From: Acidimicrobiales bacterium
GTDB lineage: Bacteria; Actinomycetota; Acidimicrobiia; Acidimicrobiales; SZUA-35
Reading direction: 5' to 3'
Assembly (NCBI GenBank): GCA_013003325.1
Contig: JABDJU010000082.1
Coordinates: forward strand, 1 to 10,948
Length of the DNA: 10,948 nt
Shown here piece after piece: positions 1 to 5,774 of the stretch; position 1 is the stretch's first letter; each line of letters starts with the position of its first letter. The position numbers and the translations under genes are program-made. Below the pieces are notes generated by a model, which was not told the origin of the DNA, made no database searches, and was given only the letters and a program-made list of their open reading frames with translations.

Positions 1-378
1 GTACGCGAGATGGGCGTCGAGAACTTGCTTGGCATGGTCGGCATTCACGTTCAGCCGCGTGACCGCGGCACGCTCGATCACATAGGCCAGGGCGTCCTCG
101 TTGTTGAACACCATCGGACCTTCGGGATCACCTTCGGGGCTGAAGTGGTATGCCTGGATCCACTCCAGGTGGAGCCGCAGCAGGCGGCGCAGTTCGTCGT
201 AGGACAGCACTGCGGTCACATCATCGGGCAACGCCTCGGCACAGAAGTCGATGCTCTCTTGCACGTCGTAGACGATCTGCTTGGGCATCGCGGCCGTCTT
301 GGCCACCCCTCCTCCCACCGCCACCAGCGCGATCGCCACAACGATGACAGCGCCGACCGCGATGATCACGAACTCCAC
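1..378 (-). CDS. Membrane-anchored protein of unknown function, N-terminal part (C-terminus off the left edge)
   Basis: Reading leftwards, an uninterrupted 126-codon frame runs from a GTG at 376-378 to base 1 without a stop, so only the N-terminal part is present. An in-frame TAG at 388-390 leaves this GTG as the first usable start. Residues 2-25 form one hydrophobic segment (starting EFVIIAVGAVIVVAIALVAV), followed by Gly-rich and basic residues (VAKTAAMPKQ). This looks like an N-terminal signal anchor. The rest is soluble and helical, with an acidic stretch (DVQESIDFCAEALPDD) and a segment beginning LRRLLRLHLEWIQAY. I recognise no family. It diverges from the HAD hydrolase across 65 bp, and a TAGGTT box 6 bases before the GTG suggests a leaderless transcript. 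That this is a real gene is supported by the transmembrane pattern, codon choice and promoter; the function is unknown. Confidence 0.72.
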   Translation of the reverse strand, partial: MEFVIIAVGAVIVVAIALVAVGGGVAKTAAMPKQIVYDVQESIDFCAEALPDDVTAVLSYDELRRLLRLHLEWIQAYHFSPEGDPEGPMVFNNEDALAYVIERAAVTRLNVNADHAKQVLDAHLAY

Positions 379-384
379 AACCGA

Positions 385-390
385 AACCTA
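385..390 (-). promoter_or_regulatory. -10 element of a leaderless promoter for the leftward gene
   Basis: The minus strand reads TAGGTT, matching TANNNT, then exactly 6 bases before the GTG at 378. That puts the expected transcription start on or beside the start codon. There is no good Shine-Dalgarno sequence in front of it and I see no clear -35 box. The arrangement mirrors the hydrolase promoter on the other strand. Confidence 0.45.
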
Positions 391-431
391 CTGGCTGATG
401 CGCGGATCGGCCGACCGGCTGCCGAGCTCGC

Positions 432-437
432 TAGATT
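432..437 (+). promoter_or_regulatory. -10 element of a leaderless promoter for the HAD hydrolase
   Basis: TAGATT matches TANNNT and is followed by 6 bases and then the GTG start at 444, so the mRNA probably begins at the start codon. The intervening CACCCG contains no Shine-Dalgarno sequence. No convincing -35 hexamer is visible 16-18 bases upstream. The call rests on the -10 match and its spacing, seen again in front of ruvC. Confidence 0.5.
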
Positions 438-443
438 CACCCG

Positions 444-1061
444 GTGGTTGTCTATGCGTTCGACGTGGGGGAGACCCTGGTCGATGAGAGCCGTCTTTGG
501 CTCCGCTATGCCCATTACGTTGGAGTGCCGCCGCTCACCTTTCTGGGCGTCCTGGGGAGCTATATCGCCGAGGGACGTGACGACCGCGATGTGTTTGCCC
601 ACTTCGGAGTCGACTTCGATCGATTCGAGGCGAATCTCACGTGGCGCAATCGGAGCGAAGACGGGATCCTGGCCGATGACTTCTACCCCGATGCCCTGCC
701 GACCCTGAAGGCGCTCAAATCGGCCGGCCACCGTGTACTGATCGCCGGGAATCAGTCCAAGCGTATGAACGCCTGCCTGGAGGCGTTGGACCTGCCGGTC
801 GACAAGGTGCGGTGTGGCGAGCAGTGGGGTGCGAAGAAGCCGACCCACCGCTTTTTCCAGCGACTCCTGCGGGAAGCGGGCACCGATGCCGGGGAGATCG
901 TGTACATCGGTGATCGGGTCGACCACGACATTTTGCCGGCGCTGGAGATGGGCCTGCGGGCCGTGCTCATCCGACGGGGTCCCTGGGGTCACGTGCATTC
1001 CGCCTGGCCCGACGCCGCCCGGGCTGGCGCGGTGATCGGCAGCCTTCGAGCCCTGTTGTAG
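444..1061 (+). CDS. HAD-family hydrolase (HAD-IA type)
   Basis: A 205-residue protein of the haloacid dehalogenase superfamily, cytosolic phosphatases or hydrolases that work through an aspartyl-enzyme intermediate. Motif I is FDVGETL, with nucleophile D7. Motif II lies around LIAGNQS (residues 99-105). Motif III is K131/K132 in GAKKP. Motif IV is YIGDRVDHD, with D157 and D160/D162 as likely Mg2+ ligands. Residues 12-90 form the helical cap. The position two after the nucleophile, usually Asp as general acid in phosphatases, is Gly9; this FDVGxTL variant is common in some uncharacterised HAD groups and leaves the chemistry open. The GTG start is chosen because the HAD core starts four residues later and a -10 box lies 6 bases upstream. 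The gene is probably a single-gene unit: divergent neighbour upstream, strong hairpin downstream. The substrate cannot be told. Confidence 0.9.
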   Translation: MVVYAFDVGETLVDESRLWLRYAHYVGVPPLTFLGVLGSYIAEGRDDRDVFAHFGVDFDRFEANLTWRNRSEDGILADDFYPDALPTLKALKSAGHRVLIAGNQSKRMNACLEALDLPVDKVRCGEQWGAKKPTHRFFQRLLREAGTDAGEIVYIGDRVDHDILPALEMGLRAVLIRRGPWGHVHSAWPDAARAGAVIGSLRALL

Positions 1062-1094
1062 ACGCCTCGACCAGGAGTGTGGGCCGGCACGCGA

Positions 1095-1124
1095 GATGGG
1101 GGCGGGCCGTAGCCCGCCCCCATC
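1095..1124 (+). terminator. Strong GC-rich terminator hairpin after the HAD hydrolase
   Basis: Bases 1095-1107 (GATGGGGGCGGGC) and 1112-1124 pair perfectly over 13 bp around a 4-base loop (CGTA), starting 34 bases after the hydrolase stop. No U-run follows (GGTGTGCTTC), as is common for actinobacterial hairpin terminators. The stem is symmetrical, so it could also stop leftward transcription. Confidence 0.78.
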
Positions 1125-1137
1125 GGTGTGCTTCAGA

Positions 1138-1210
1138 CTCAACGGGTCCGTGTAGTTCGGGCGGGACCCACCCGAAGAACCGTTGAGCGGTGACCGGCGG
1201 GGTATCCGCC
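1138..1210 (+). other. Structured element in the kinase upstream region: nested stem with pseudoknot potential plus a second hairpin
   Basis: CTCAACGG (1138-1145) pairs perfectly with CCGTTGAG (1180-1187). Inside it TTCGGG (1156-1161) pairs with CCCGAA (1171-1176). The inner loop contains GGACCC (1164-1169), complementary to GGGTCC (1144-1149); four of those pairs (GTCC/GGAC) can form without breaking the outer stem, giving a possible pseudoknot. Another copy of the complement, GGTCCC, occurs at 1251-1256, so alternative folds exist. A second hairpin, GGCGG/CCGCC with loop GGTAT, follows at 1196-1210. No known riboswitch consensus is recognised. It may be a leader of the kinase operon, a small RNA, or a DNA-level element; the strand is assumed from the downstream gene. 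Confidence 0.45.
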
Positions 1211-1271
1211 AGCAGATGAGCTGTCCGGCTAGCGGCCAGCCACCTCCAAGGTCCCATCAACTATGTGAATG

Positions 1272-1299
1272 TGGACCACCTCCTTCCTCTTGGTGGACC
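1272..1299 (+). other. Hairpin carrying a near-copy of the 16S rRNA 3' end (anti-Shine-Dalgarno mimic)
   Basis: TGGACCACCTCCTT (1272-1285) differs by one base (C for T at 1276) from TGGATCACCTCCTT, the conserved 16S rRNA 3' end that includes the anti-Shine-Dalgarno core. The segment also folds: GGaCCACC (1273-1280) pairs with GGTGGaCC (1292-1299) over 7 bp with one A-A mismatch, presenting an 11-base pyrimidine loop (1281-1291). Bases 1285-1290 (TCCTCT) exactly complement AGAGGA of the kinase ribosome binding site (1442-1447). On the minus strand the same bases read as a very strong ribosome binding site, but no convincing gene follows. The sequence match is certain; the function is conjecture. 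Confidence 0.4.
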
Positions 1300-1453
1300 C
1301 GAGCTTAGGGCAAAAAAGCAATGTGGATGGTGGAGTTCTTCACCTTCGAAGTGCCTTTCGAGCCAATCGGATAAATCCGTGAACTGTTTGTCAAGTCGTC
1401 AACAGGCATGCCGATACCTGTCCCGTACCCGGTATTGCCCCAGAGGAGCACGA
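1300..1453 (+). promoter_or_regulatory. Kinase-operon upstream region: less GC-rich, with GTCAA direct repeats and a ribosome binding site
   Basis: This stretch is less GC-rich than its surroundings and holds no gene. A short palindrome GGATAAATCC (1369-1378) and two direct repeats GTCAA (1390-1394 and 1398-1402, an 8-base period) could be regulator sites. TTGTCA (1388-1393) resembles a -35 box, but no good -10 lies at the right distance; on the minus strand the overlapping TTGACA has only a weak partner. ATACC/GGTAT (1414-1418 and 1431-1435) can form a small stem just before the ribosome binding site AGAGGAG (1442-1448), which sits 5 bases before the ATG at 1454 and decides that start. Where transcription begins is not resolved. 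Confidence 0.35.
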
Positions 1454-4288
1454 ATGCTCAAGTCCAAGCTGAAACTGAGTCGACTGTCGCTTCGGTCCAA
1501 GCTGCTGCTGCTCGCCGCGTTGCCATTGTTGCCGCTGGCGGCGGCCTCGTATCTGTTCGTGAACTCCTCGATCGATGATCGTCGGGGCGCGCTCGTTGAG
1601 CAGGAGGAACTTGCGCGCGTAGAGTCCGCTACTGTCCTCGCGTCCGCCCTGATTCAAGAGCGCGACGCCTTCCAGCAGTCGAACACCCTGAACGTCCGGT
1701 TGCGCCTCGTCCGGGAGCGAACCACCGCAGCGAGCGACGCCTACCGCGAGCTGGTCGCTGGCGACAGGGCCCGTCTGGCAACGCTCGATTCGATCGACCA
1801 GGAGATCCGCCTCCTCCGTCAGGAGATCGGTGGCGTCGACAACATGGTGGCGCTGCAGCGCGAAGCACTCGCCAGTCAGGACAGCGAGGCGGCAGCGATT
1901 TTCACCCGCCTCAATCAGGTCGTCGATCTCGCCATCGCGGAAGTGCAGGTGACACCTGGTATCCCGCTGACCGCCGAAGGTGCTACCAACGCCAGGTCGG
2001 TGCTACTCCTCACCGAATTCGCATCGGAGATGCACAGCGAGCTGCTCGCCTACGTGTCGATCGGTGAAGCGGAAGCGACACTGGCTCGATATGGAGCCAA
2101 CTCGAGGGCGACCGCCCTCTTCGATGAGGTCACTGCGACAACCGAGCAGATCCTGGCCCTCGACAGTCCGGAGTTCACCAGCCGATTCCAGACCGAGGTG
2201 CTCGACAGCGAGGGCTACGCACTCGTCACCGAACTCCGCGACGGGGCCTTCGCCGCCACACTGAACCCCGCGCTGGCTCCATCAGCTTCCTACCTACCGA
2301 CCTTCACTCCGATGTTCGGAGCGGTTCACGACATCGAGGGCGATCTCATCACAGCGTCGTCGGAGCAGGCGACCGCACGGGCCAATCGAGCGCTGTACGC
2401 ACTGTTCGGAACTGTTGTCGGTGCCATCCTGTTCATCGCTCTCACCATGTTTTCCATGGTGGCGCTGTTCCGCTCGATCCGATCTCCGCTTCTGTCGCTC
2501 ACCGAACAGTCACGCGACATCGCCCGAAACCAGTTGCCTAACACGGTTGCCCAAATTCGAGAGCTGGGCGGAGACGCCCGAATCGAAATGCCCGATCCGA
2601 TTCAGGCCGATTCCGACGACGAGGTCGGTGAGCTGGTGGATGCATTCAATCAACTGCACACCACCGCTGTGGAGCTGGCCGCCGAGCAGGCGGCGTCACG
2701 TCGAACCGTGTCGGAGATGTTCGTGAACCTCGGACGCCGGAACCAGAAGATCCTGATGCGGCTGCTCGCTTCGCTCGACAAGCTCGAACGCAACGAACGG
2801 GACCCCGAACTACTCCAAGAGCTCTTCCTGGTCGATCATCTCGCCACCCGCATGCGCCGCAACGCCGAGTCGCTCCTGGTGCTCGCCGGAGCAAAGACCA
2901 GCCGTTCCTTCGGTCAAGCCATTCCGGTCGCTGACGTTGTGCGGTCCGCATTGTCCGAGGTCGAGGACTACGACCGGGTGAACGTGGACGACGACGCCAG
3001 AGCACTCATCAACGGCGCCGCCGTTGCCGACATCGGTCACCTGCTCGCCGAGCTCATCGAGAACGCGCTGATGTTCTCGCCGCCTGGCTCAGCGGTTGAC
3101 GTTATGGCCCGTCGAGGACCCGAGGGGCTTGTGATTTCAGTCGCCGACCGGGGCATCGGACTGAGCACCGAGGAGCTCAAGGTCAACAACCAGCGCATCA
3201 TCGACGCCGCCCGACTCACCGAGACGCCGTCGCGATTTCTCGGGCTGTACGTAGTCGGTCGTCTCGCCTACCGGCACGATCTGAAGGTTGAACTCCACGC
3301 CGGTGTGCCCAGCGGCTTGATCGCCAGGGTGCAGTTCCCCGAAACCGTGTATCAGGCGATCGGCAATCCGGCCGACGCTGTCGTGGACCAACCTGAGGTC
3401 GAGGCCAAGCCGACAGAACCGGTTGGCCACAGCAGTCATGTCGCCCCGCCCGCCCAAGCGCTGATGGCAGCCCCGGCGGAGGTGGAACAACCAAGCCCGG
3501 CCGATTTCGAGACCGAGGTCGTCGCAGCACCGCTCGACCCGCCAGCCGCCTCGCCTGTGGAGCGGCCGACCATACCGGCACCAGCGTTCGCCCAGGAGGA
3601 GGTGCCCGCCGCCGCACCGACGGCCGATTCAGCTCCGGTGGCTCCGGTGGAACACACAGCGGCCGCGCCCGTCGCCCAGACACCGCCGGCGCCCGTTGCT
3701 CAGACACCGCCAGCTCCCGTTGCCCAGGACCCCACGCCTCCGGCTCCGGTGCATCGTCACTCGGTGCCAGCAGCTCGACCGGTGGTTGCCGAGGGCGGCG
3801 ATCTGGCCAAGCGGGTCCCCAAGACGTTGCCCTCGATCGAAGAGGCGGCCTTCGGTTCGGCCCCCGCCCACTCCGTTCCTCACGCCGTCCACCCGAATCA
3901 GAACCTCGCCGGGTTCCAGCAGGCCACCGCGCGGGCAGAGGGCGAAGCCACCGCCGTGCCCGACCGCCGGCGACCCATCGCTGCGAGCCCAGAGGCACAG
4001 CCGCCATCCCAGCCCGTACCCCAGCCCGCAAATGTGACCCCACCGGCCGAGGCCGGATTTGGCTCGGTGAAACGGGTGCCGGGGGCGTCGTCGCTTTCCC
4101 AGAAGACAGCCGCCCGCGACCCTCGTCGCGAGCAGCCGGCCACCGCGCCCGGTGCGGCACCGACCGTTGCCGCCCGATTCGGAGCCAATCTTGCAGGATT
4201 CCAGCGGGGAGTCCAGAAGGCTGGTTCGGAATCGACAGAACAGATCTCTGAAGCCCAGCCCACCGCCAATCACGGAGAAATGTCATGA
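1454..4288 (+). CDS. Nitrate-sensor-like transmembrane histidine kinase of a conservon (CvnA-type)
   Basis: A 944-residue membrane sensor kinase. A basic N-terminus leads into TM1 (about 18-36). An extracytoplasmic helical region (about 40-310) resembles the nitrate/nitrite-sensing (NIT) domain. TM2 (about 313-338) and a HAMP-like linker (339-410) follow. The dimerisation-like helix has H462 in VDHLATRMRRNAESLLVLAG. The ATPase domain (about 515-632) has N box ELIENAL (N537), G1 box DRGIGL (D565) and FLGLYVVGRLA. The tail (about 640-944) is Pro/Ala-rich and disordered, with three PVAQxPP-type repeats and duplicated KRVP, FGS and NLAGFQ motifs. The start is ATG 1454, 5 bases after AGAGGAG; the frame is open back to 1265, but those 63 residues lie outside the family and overlap the leader. 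It overlaps the next gene by ATGA. Such kinases lack a dedicated response regulator and are thought to signal through the GTPase module. The ligand is unknown. Confidence 0.9.
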   Translation: MLKSKLKLSRLSLRSKLLLLAALPLLPLAAASYLFVNSSIDDRRGALVEQEELARVESATVLASALIQERDAFQQSNTLNVRLRLVRERTTAASDAYRELVAGDRARLATLDSIDQEIRLLRQEIGGVDNMVALQREALASQDSEAAAIFTRLNQVVDLAIAEVQVTPGIPLTAEGATNARSVLLLTEFASEMHSELLAYVSIGEAEATLARYGANSRATALFDEVTATTEQILALDSPEFTSRFQTEVLDSEGYALVTELRDGAFAATLNPALAPSASYLPTFTPMFGAVHDIEGDLITASSEQATARANRALYALFGTVVGAILFIALTMFSMVALFRSIRSPLLSLTEQSRDIARNQLPNTVAQIRELGGDARIEMPDPIQADSDDEVGELVDAFNQLHTTAVELAAEQAASRRTVSEMFVNLGRRNQKILMRLLASLDKLERNERDPELLQELFLVDHLATRMRRNAESLLVLAGAKTSRSFGQAIPVADVVRSALSEVEDYDRVNVDDDARALINGAAVADIGHLLAELIENALMFSPPGSAVDVMARRGPEGLVISVADRGIGLSTEELKVNNQRIIDAARLTETPSRFLGLYVVGRLAYRHDLKVELHAGVPSGLIARVQFPETVYQAIGNPADAVVDQPEVEAKPTEPVGHSSHVAPPAQALMAAPAEVEQPSPADFETEVVAAPLDPPAASPVERPTIPAPAFAQEEVPAAAPTADSAPVAPVEHTAAAPVAQTPPAPVAQTPPAPVAQDPTPPAPVHRHSVPAARPVVAEGGDLAKRVPKTLPSIEEAAFGSAPAHSVPHAVHPNQNLAGFQQATARAEGEATAVPDRRRPIAASPEAQPPSQPVPQPANVTPPAEAGFGSVKRVPGASSLSQKTAARDPRREQPATAPGAAPTVAARFGANLAGFQRGVQKAGSESTEQISEAQPTANHGEMS
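3665..3736 (+). repeat. 24-base tandem repeat in the kinase tail
   Basis: Three in-frame 24-base units (3665-3688, 3689-3712, 3713-3736) encode APVAQTPP, APVAQTPP and APVAQDPT. They are near-identical at base level, the third being diverged at its end. They form part of the disordered Pro/Ala-rich linker and probably arose by slippage or recent duplication. Unit number may vary between strains. Confidence 0.8.
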
Positions 4289-4692
4289 ACCCAGCCGAAC
4301 TCGACTTCATGCTCGAACGGTTTGCGCAGGAGACCCCCGGGGTCACCCACGCCCAAACCGTGTCAGCCGACGGGATGCATCTCGCTGCCAGCAACGGCAT
4401 CGATGCGACCCAGGCCGACCAGTTCGCCGCGATCACCAGCGGGCTCGCCAGTCTGACCGACTCTGCTGCAGATACCTTCGATCTGCATCCGGTCGTGCGC
4501 CAGGTCATCGAGACCGGTCAAGGCTGGATCCTGGTCGCTCGAATCAACAATCGGGCCAGCCTGGGCGTGGTGTGCGATCACACCGTCGACCTCGGCTTGG
4601 TTGGCTACGAAGTGACACTCCTGGCCGAGAAGGCTGGGACCATGTTGTCGCCCGAGGTCATCGAACGTCTGAAGAACACCCTAGGAGTCTGA
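4285..4692 (+). CDS. Roadblock/LC7 domain protein (CvnB-type GTPase regulator)
   Basis: A 135-residue single-domain protein of the roadblock/LC7 family, small dimeric proteins that regulate Ras-like GTPases, as MglB does for MglA. The fold pattern is clear: an N-terminal helix (ELDFMLERFAQETPGV), a strand-turn-strand with AQTVSADGMHLAAS, a central helix (ADQFAAITSGLASL), then strands GWILVARI and LGVVC. The ATG overlaps the kinase stop as ATGA and has GGAG (4274-4277) 7 bases upstream, so translation is probably coupled. Position and length fit the second gene of actinobacterial conservons, where this protein is thought to sit with the DUF742 protein and GTPase in a membrane-associated complex under the kinase. 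GTPase-activating activity is inferred from the family only. Confidence 0.93.
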   Translation: MNPAELDFMLERFAQETPGVTHAQTVSADGMHLAASNGIDATQADQFAAITSGLASLTDSAADTFDLHPVVRQVIETGQGWILVARINNRASLGVVCDHTVDLGLVGYEVTLLAEKAGTMLSPEVIERLKNTLGV

Positions 4693-4696
4693 TCGG

Positions 4697-5059
4697 ATGG
4701 AGTTCGATGACGAAGAGGATGTCGTCGGGCAGACGGTTGTTCGTTCCTTCTTGGTGACGGGCGGCCGTACCCGTTCCGAGGTCCAAAACCTGCAATTCGA
4801 GACCCTGGTGGAGCTCAACCGCTCAGCCGACGTCCAGAAGCTTCAGTTCGAGAAGCTCGACATCGCGCGACACGTGAACGCTCAGATGTCCATCTCCGTT
4901 GCTGAGATCGCCGCCGAACTGCAACTGCCGATGCTCACCGCTCACGTGTTGGTGTCCGACCTGGTATCCGACGACGTGCTGATCGCCCACAGTACCGCCA
5001 CCTCTGAGATCGACCTGTCCTCACTCACCGACATCCGTGCCGCAATTCTTAGCCTTTAG
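4697..5059 (+). CDS. DUF742 protein (CvnC-type)
   Basis: A 120-residue protein of the DUF742 family, found almost only in actinobacterial conservons between the roadblock protein and the GTPase. The family's N-terminal motif is present as VVRSFLVTGGRTRS (residues 14-27; usually VRPYxxTGGRT). The C-terminal half has a winged-helix-like pattern (MSISVAEIAAELQLPMLTAHVLVSDL). The acidic start (MEFDDEED) is also usual. The ATG lies 4 bases after the previous stop, with AGGAG (4683-4687) 9 bases upstream. It is probably an adaptor between the kinase, roadblock protein and GTPase. The winged helix might bind DNA, but nothing in the sequence proves it. Confidence 0.92.
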   Translation: MEFDDEEDVVGQTVVRSFLVTGGRTRSEVQNLQFETLVELNRSADVQKLQFEKLDIARHVNAQMSISVAEIAAELQLPMLTAHVLVSDLVSDDVLIAHSTATSEIDLSSLTDIRAAILSL

Positions 5060-5077
5060 CCCGCTGGAGACCTTGAA

Positions 5078-5734
5078 ATGATCACCAACCCACCACCCCC
5101 GAACACGCCGACAGCCCCGTCGAGAAGCGGCCGTGCGACATCGGCGAAGTTCATCGTCGCCGGCGGATTCGGTGTCGGCAAAACGACCTTTGTCGGCTCG
5201 GTCTCCGAGATTCCGCCGCTGCGCACCGAGGAAGCGTTGACCACCGCCGCCGACGGCGTCGACGATGTGAGCAAGATCGACTCTAAGACCTCGACCACGG
5301 TGGCGATGGACTTTGGGCGAATCACCGTGTCCCCAGAGTTGGTGCTCTACCTCTTTGGGACCCCTGGCCAGTCCCGATTCTCGTTCATGTGGGATCGGAT
5401 CACCGATGGCGCGCTGGGAGCGGTCGTCTTGGTCGACACCCGCCGTTTCGAAGACTCCTTTGGGCCGGTCGACTACTTCGAGTCTCGTGGCATCCCCTTT
5501 GTCGTGGCGGTGAACAACTTCCCCGGATCGCCTGACACGACCGCAGATCAGATTCGAGATGGTCTGTCGCTTGCGCCGTCGATTCCGATCATGCACATGT
5601 CGGCCACGAACCGGGACGAGGTCAAGGTGGTGCTCGTCTCCCTCATCGACGTGTTGATGCAGCGCATGGCGAGCCGCGCTCGTGCTCGGGCGCCCCGCCG
5701 CAGCGACTTGGGACGCACGCCCTCCTCGGTCTGA
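5078..5734 (+). CDS. Small Ras-like GTPase of the conservon (CvnD/MglA-type)
   Basis: A 218-residue GTP-binding protein and output candidate of the operon. The P-loop is GGFGVGKT (residues 29-36; K35, T36), with the switch-I threonine near STT (72-74). G3 is FGTPGQ (93-98), with Thr-Pro where classical GTPases have Asp. G4 is NNF (146-148) in place of NKxD, and G5 is likely SAT (175-177). These deviations are typical of the conservon GTPase family. The Pro-rich N-terminus (2-15) and basic C-terminus (RARARAPRRSD, about 200-210) flank the domain; the latter may help membrane or partner contact. GGAG (5066-5069) is 8 bases before the ATG, and the gap to the DUF742 gene is 18 bases. No cytochrome P450 gene follows, although some Streptomyces conservons have one as a fifth member; the next gene is ruvC. 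Confidence 0.93.
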   Translation: MITNPPPPNTPTAPSRSGRATSAKFIVAGGFGVGKTTFVGSVSEIPPLRTEEALTTAADGVDDVSKIDSKTSTTVAMDFGRITVSPELVLYLFGTPGQSRFSFMWDRITDGALGAVVLVDTRRFEDSFGPVDYFESRGIPFVVAVNNFPGSPDTTADQIRDGLSLAPSIPIMHMSATNRDEVKVVLVSLIDVLMQRMASRARARAPRRSDLGRTPSSV

Positions 5735-5761
5735 GAAACCGTTTGGCCATGCCCCTTCGGC

Positions 5762-5767
5762 TAGCAT
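5762..5767 (+). promoter_or_regulatory. -10 element of a leaderless promoter for ruvC
   Basis: TAGCAT (TANNNT) is followed by 7 bases (CAAACGT) and the ruvC ATG, with no Shine-Dalgarno sequence in between. It lies in the 40-base gap after the GTPase gene, so the ruv-queA unit probably has its own start even though read-through from the conservon is possible. No clear -35 box is seen at normal spacing. Confidence 0.5.
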
Positions 5768-5774
5768 CAAACGT

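Noticed and set aside
10..708. Plus-strand frame of 232 codons at the left edge
   Set aside because: It is antisense to the better-supported membrane-anchored gene and then overlaps the HAD hydrolase in another frame; its His/Arg-rich sequence has no domain pattern.
967..1260. Minus-strand frame through the terminator region
   Set aside because: It reads straight through the 13-bp hairpin and into the antisense of the HAD gene. Its composition is Arg/Pro-rich shadow-like, and the nearest strong Shine-Dalgarno sequence is about 18 bases from its start.
1229..1279. Tiny minus-strand frame (GTG at 1279 to TAG at 1229) beside a very strong ribosome-binding-like sequence
   Set aside because: The AGGAGG overlaps the GTG itself, leaving no spacing. 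There is no downstream gene on that strand and only 16 codons.
1272..1285. Remnant of a 16S rRNA gene
   Set aside because: Only 14 bases match; upstream bases show no helix 45 or other 16S sequence, so a broken rRNA gene is not supported. Kept as an anti-Shine-Dalgarno mimic instead.
1265..1453. N-terminal extension of the kinase frame to a GTG at 1265
   Set aside because: The 63 extra residues are Cys/Ser-rich and unlike kinase N-termini, and overlap structured leader sequence. ATG 1454 has a good ribosome binding site and is followed by the expected basic-then-TM pattern.
3665..3736. CRISPR-like or regulatory repeat
   Set aside because: The units are contiguous, in frame and encode a Pro/Ala peptide repeat, with no spacers.
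3216..4508. Long minus-strand frame opposite the kinase tail and roadblock gene
   Set aside because: It is an Arg/Pro/Gly-rich shadow of GC-rich coding DNA, without motifs, and opposes two well-supported genes.
5682..5774. Upstream extension of the ruvC frame into the GTPase gene
   Set aside because: RuvC family homology begins at 5775 and a -10 box lies just before it; the extra 31 residues do not fit RuvC.
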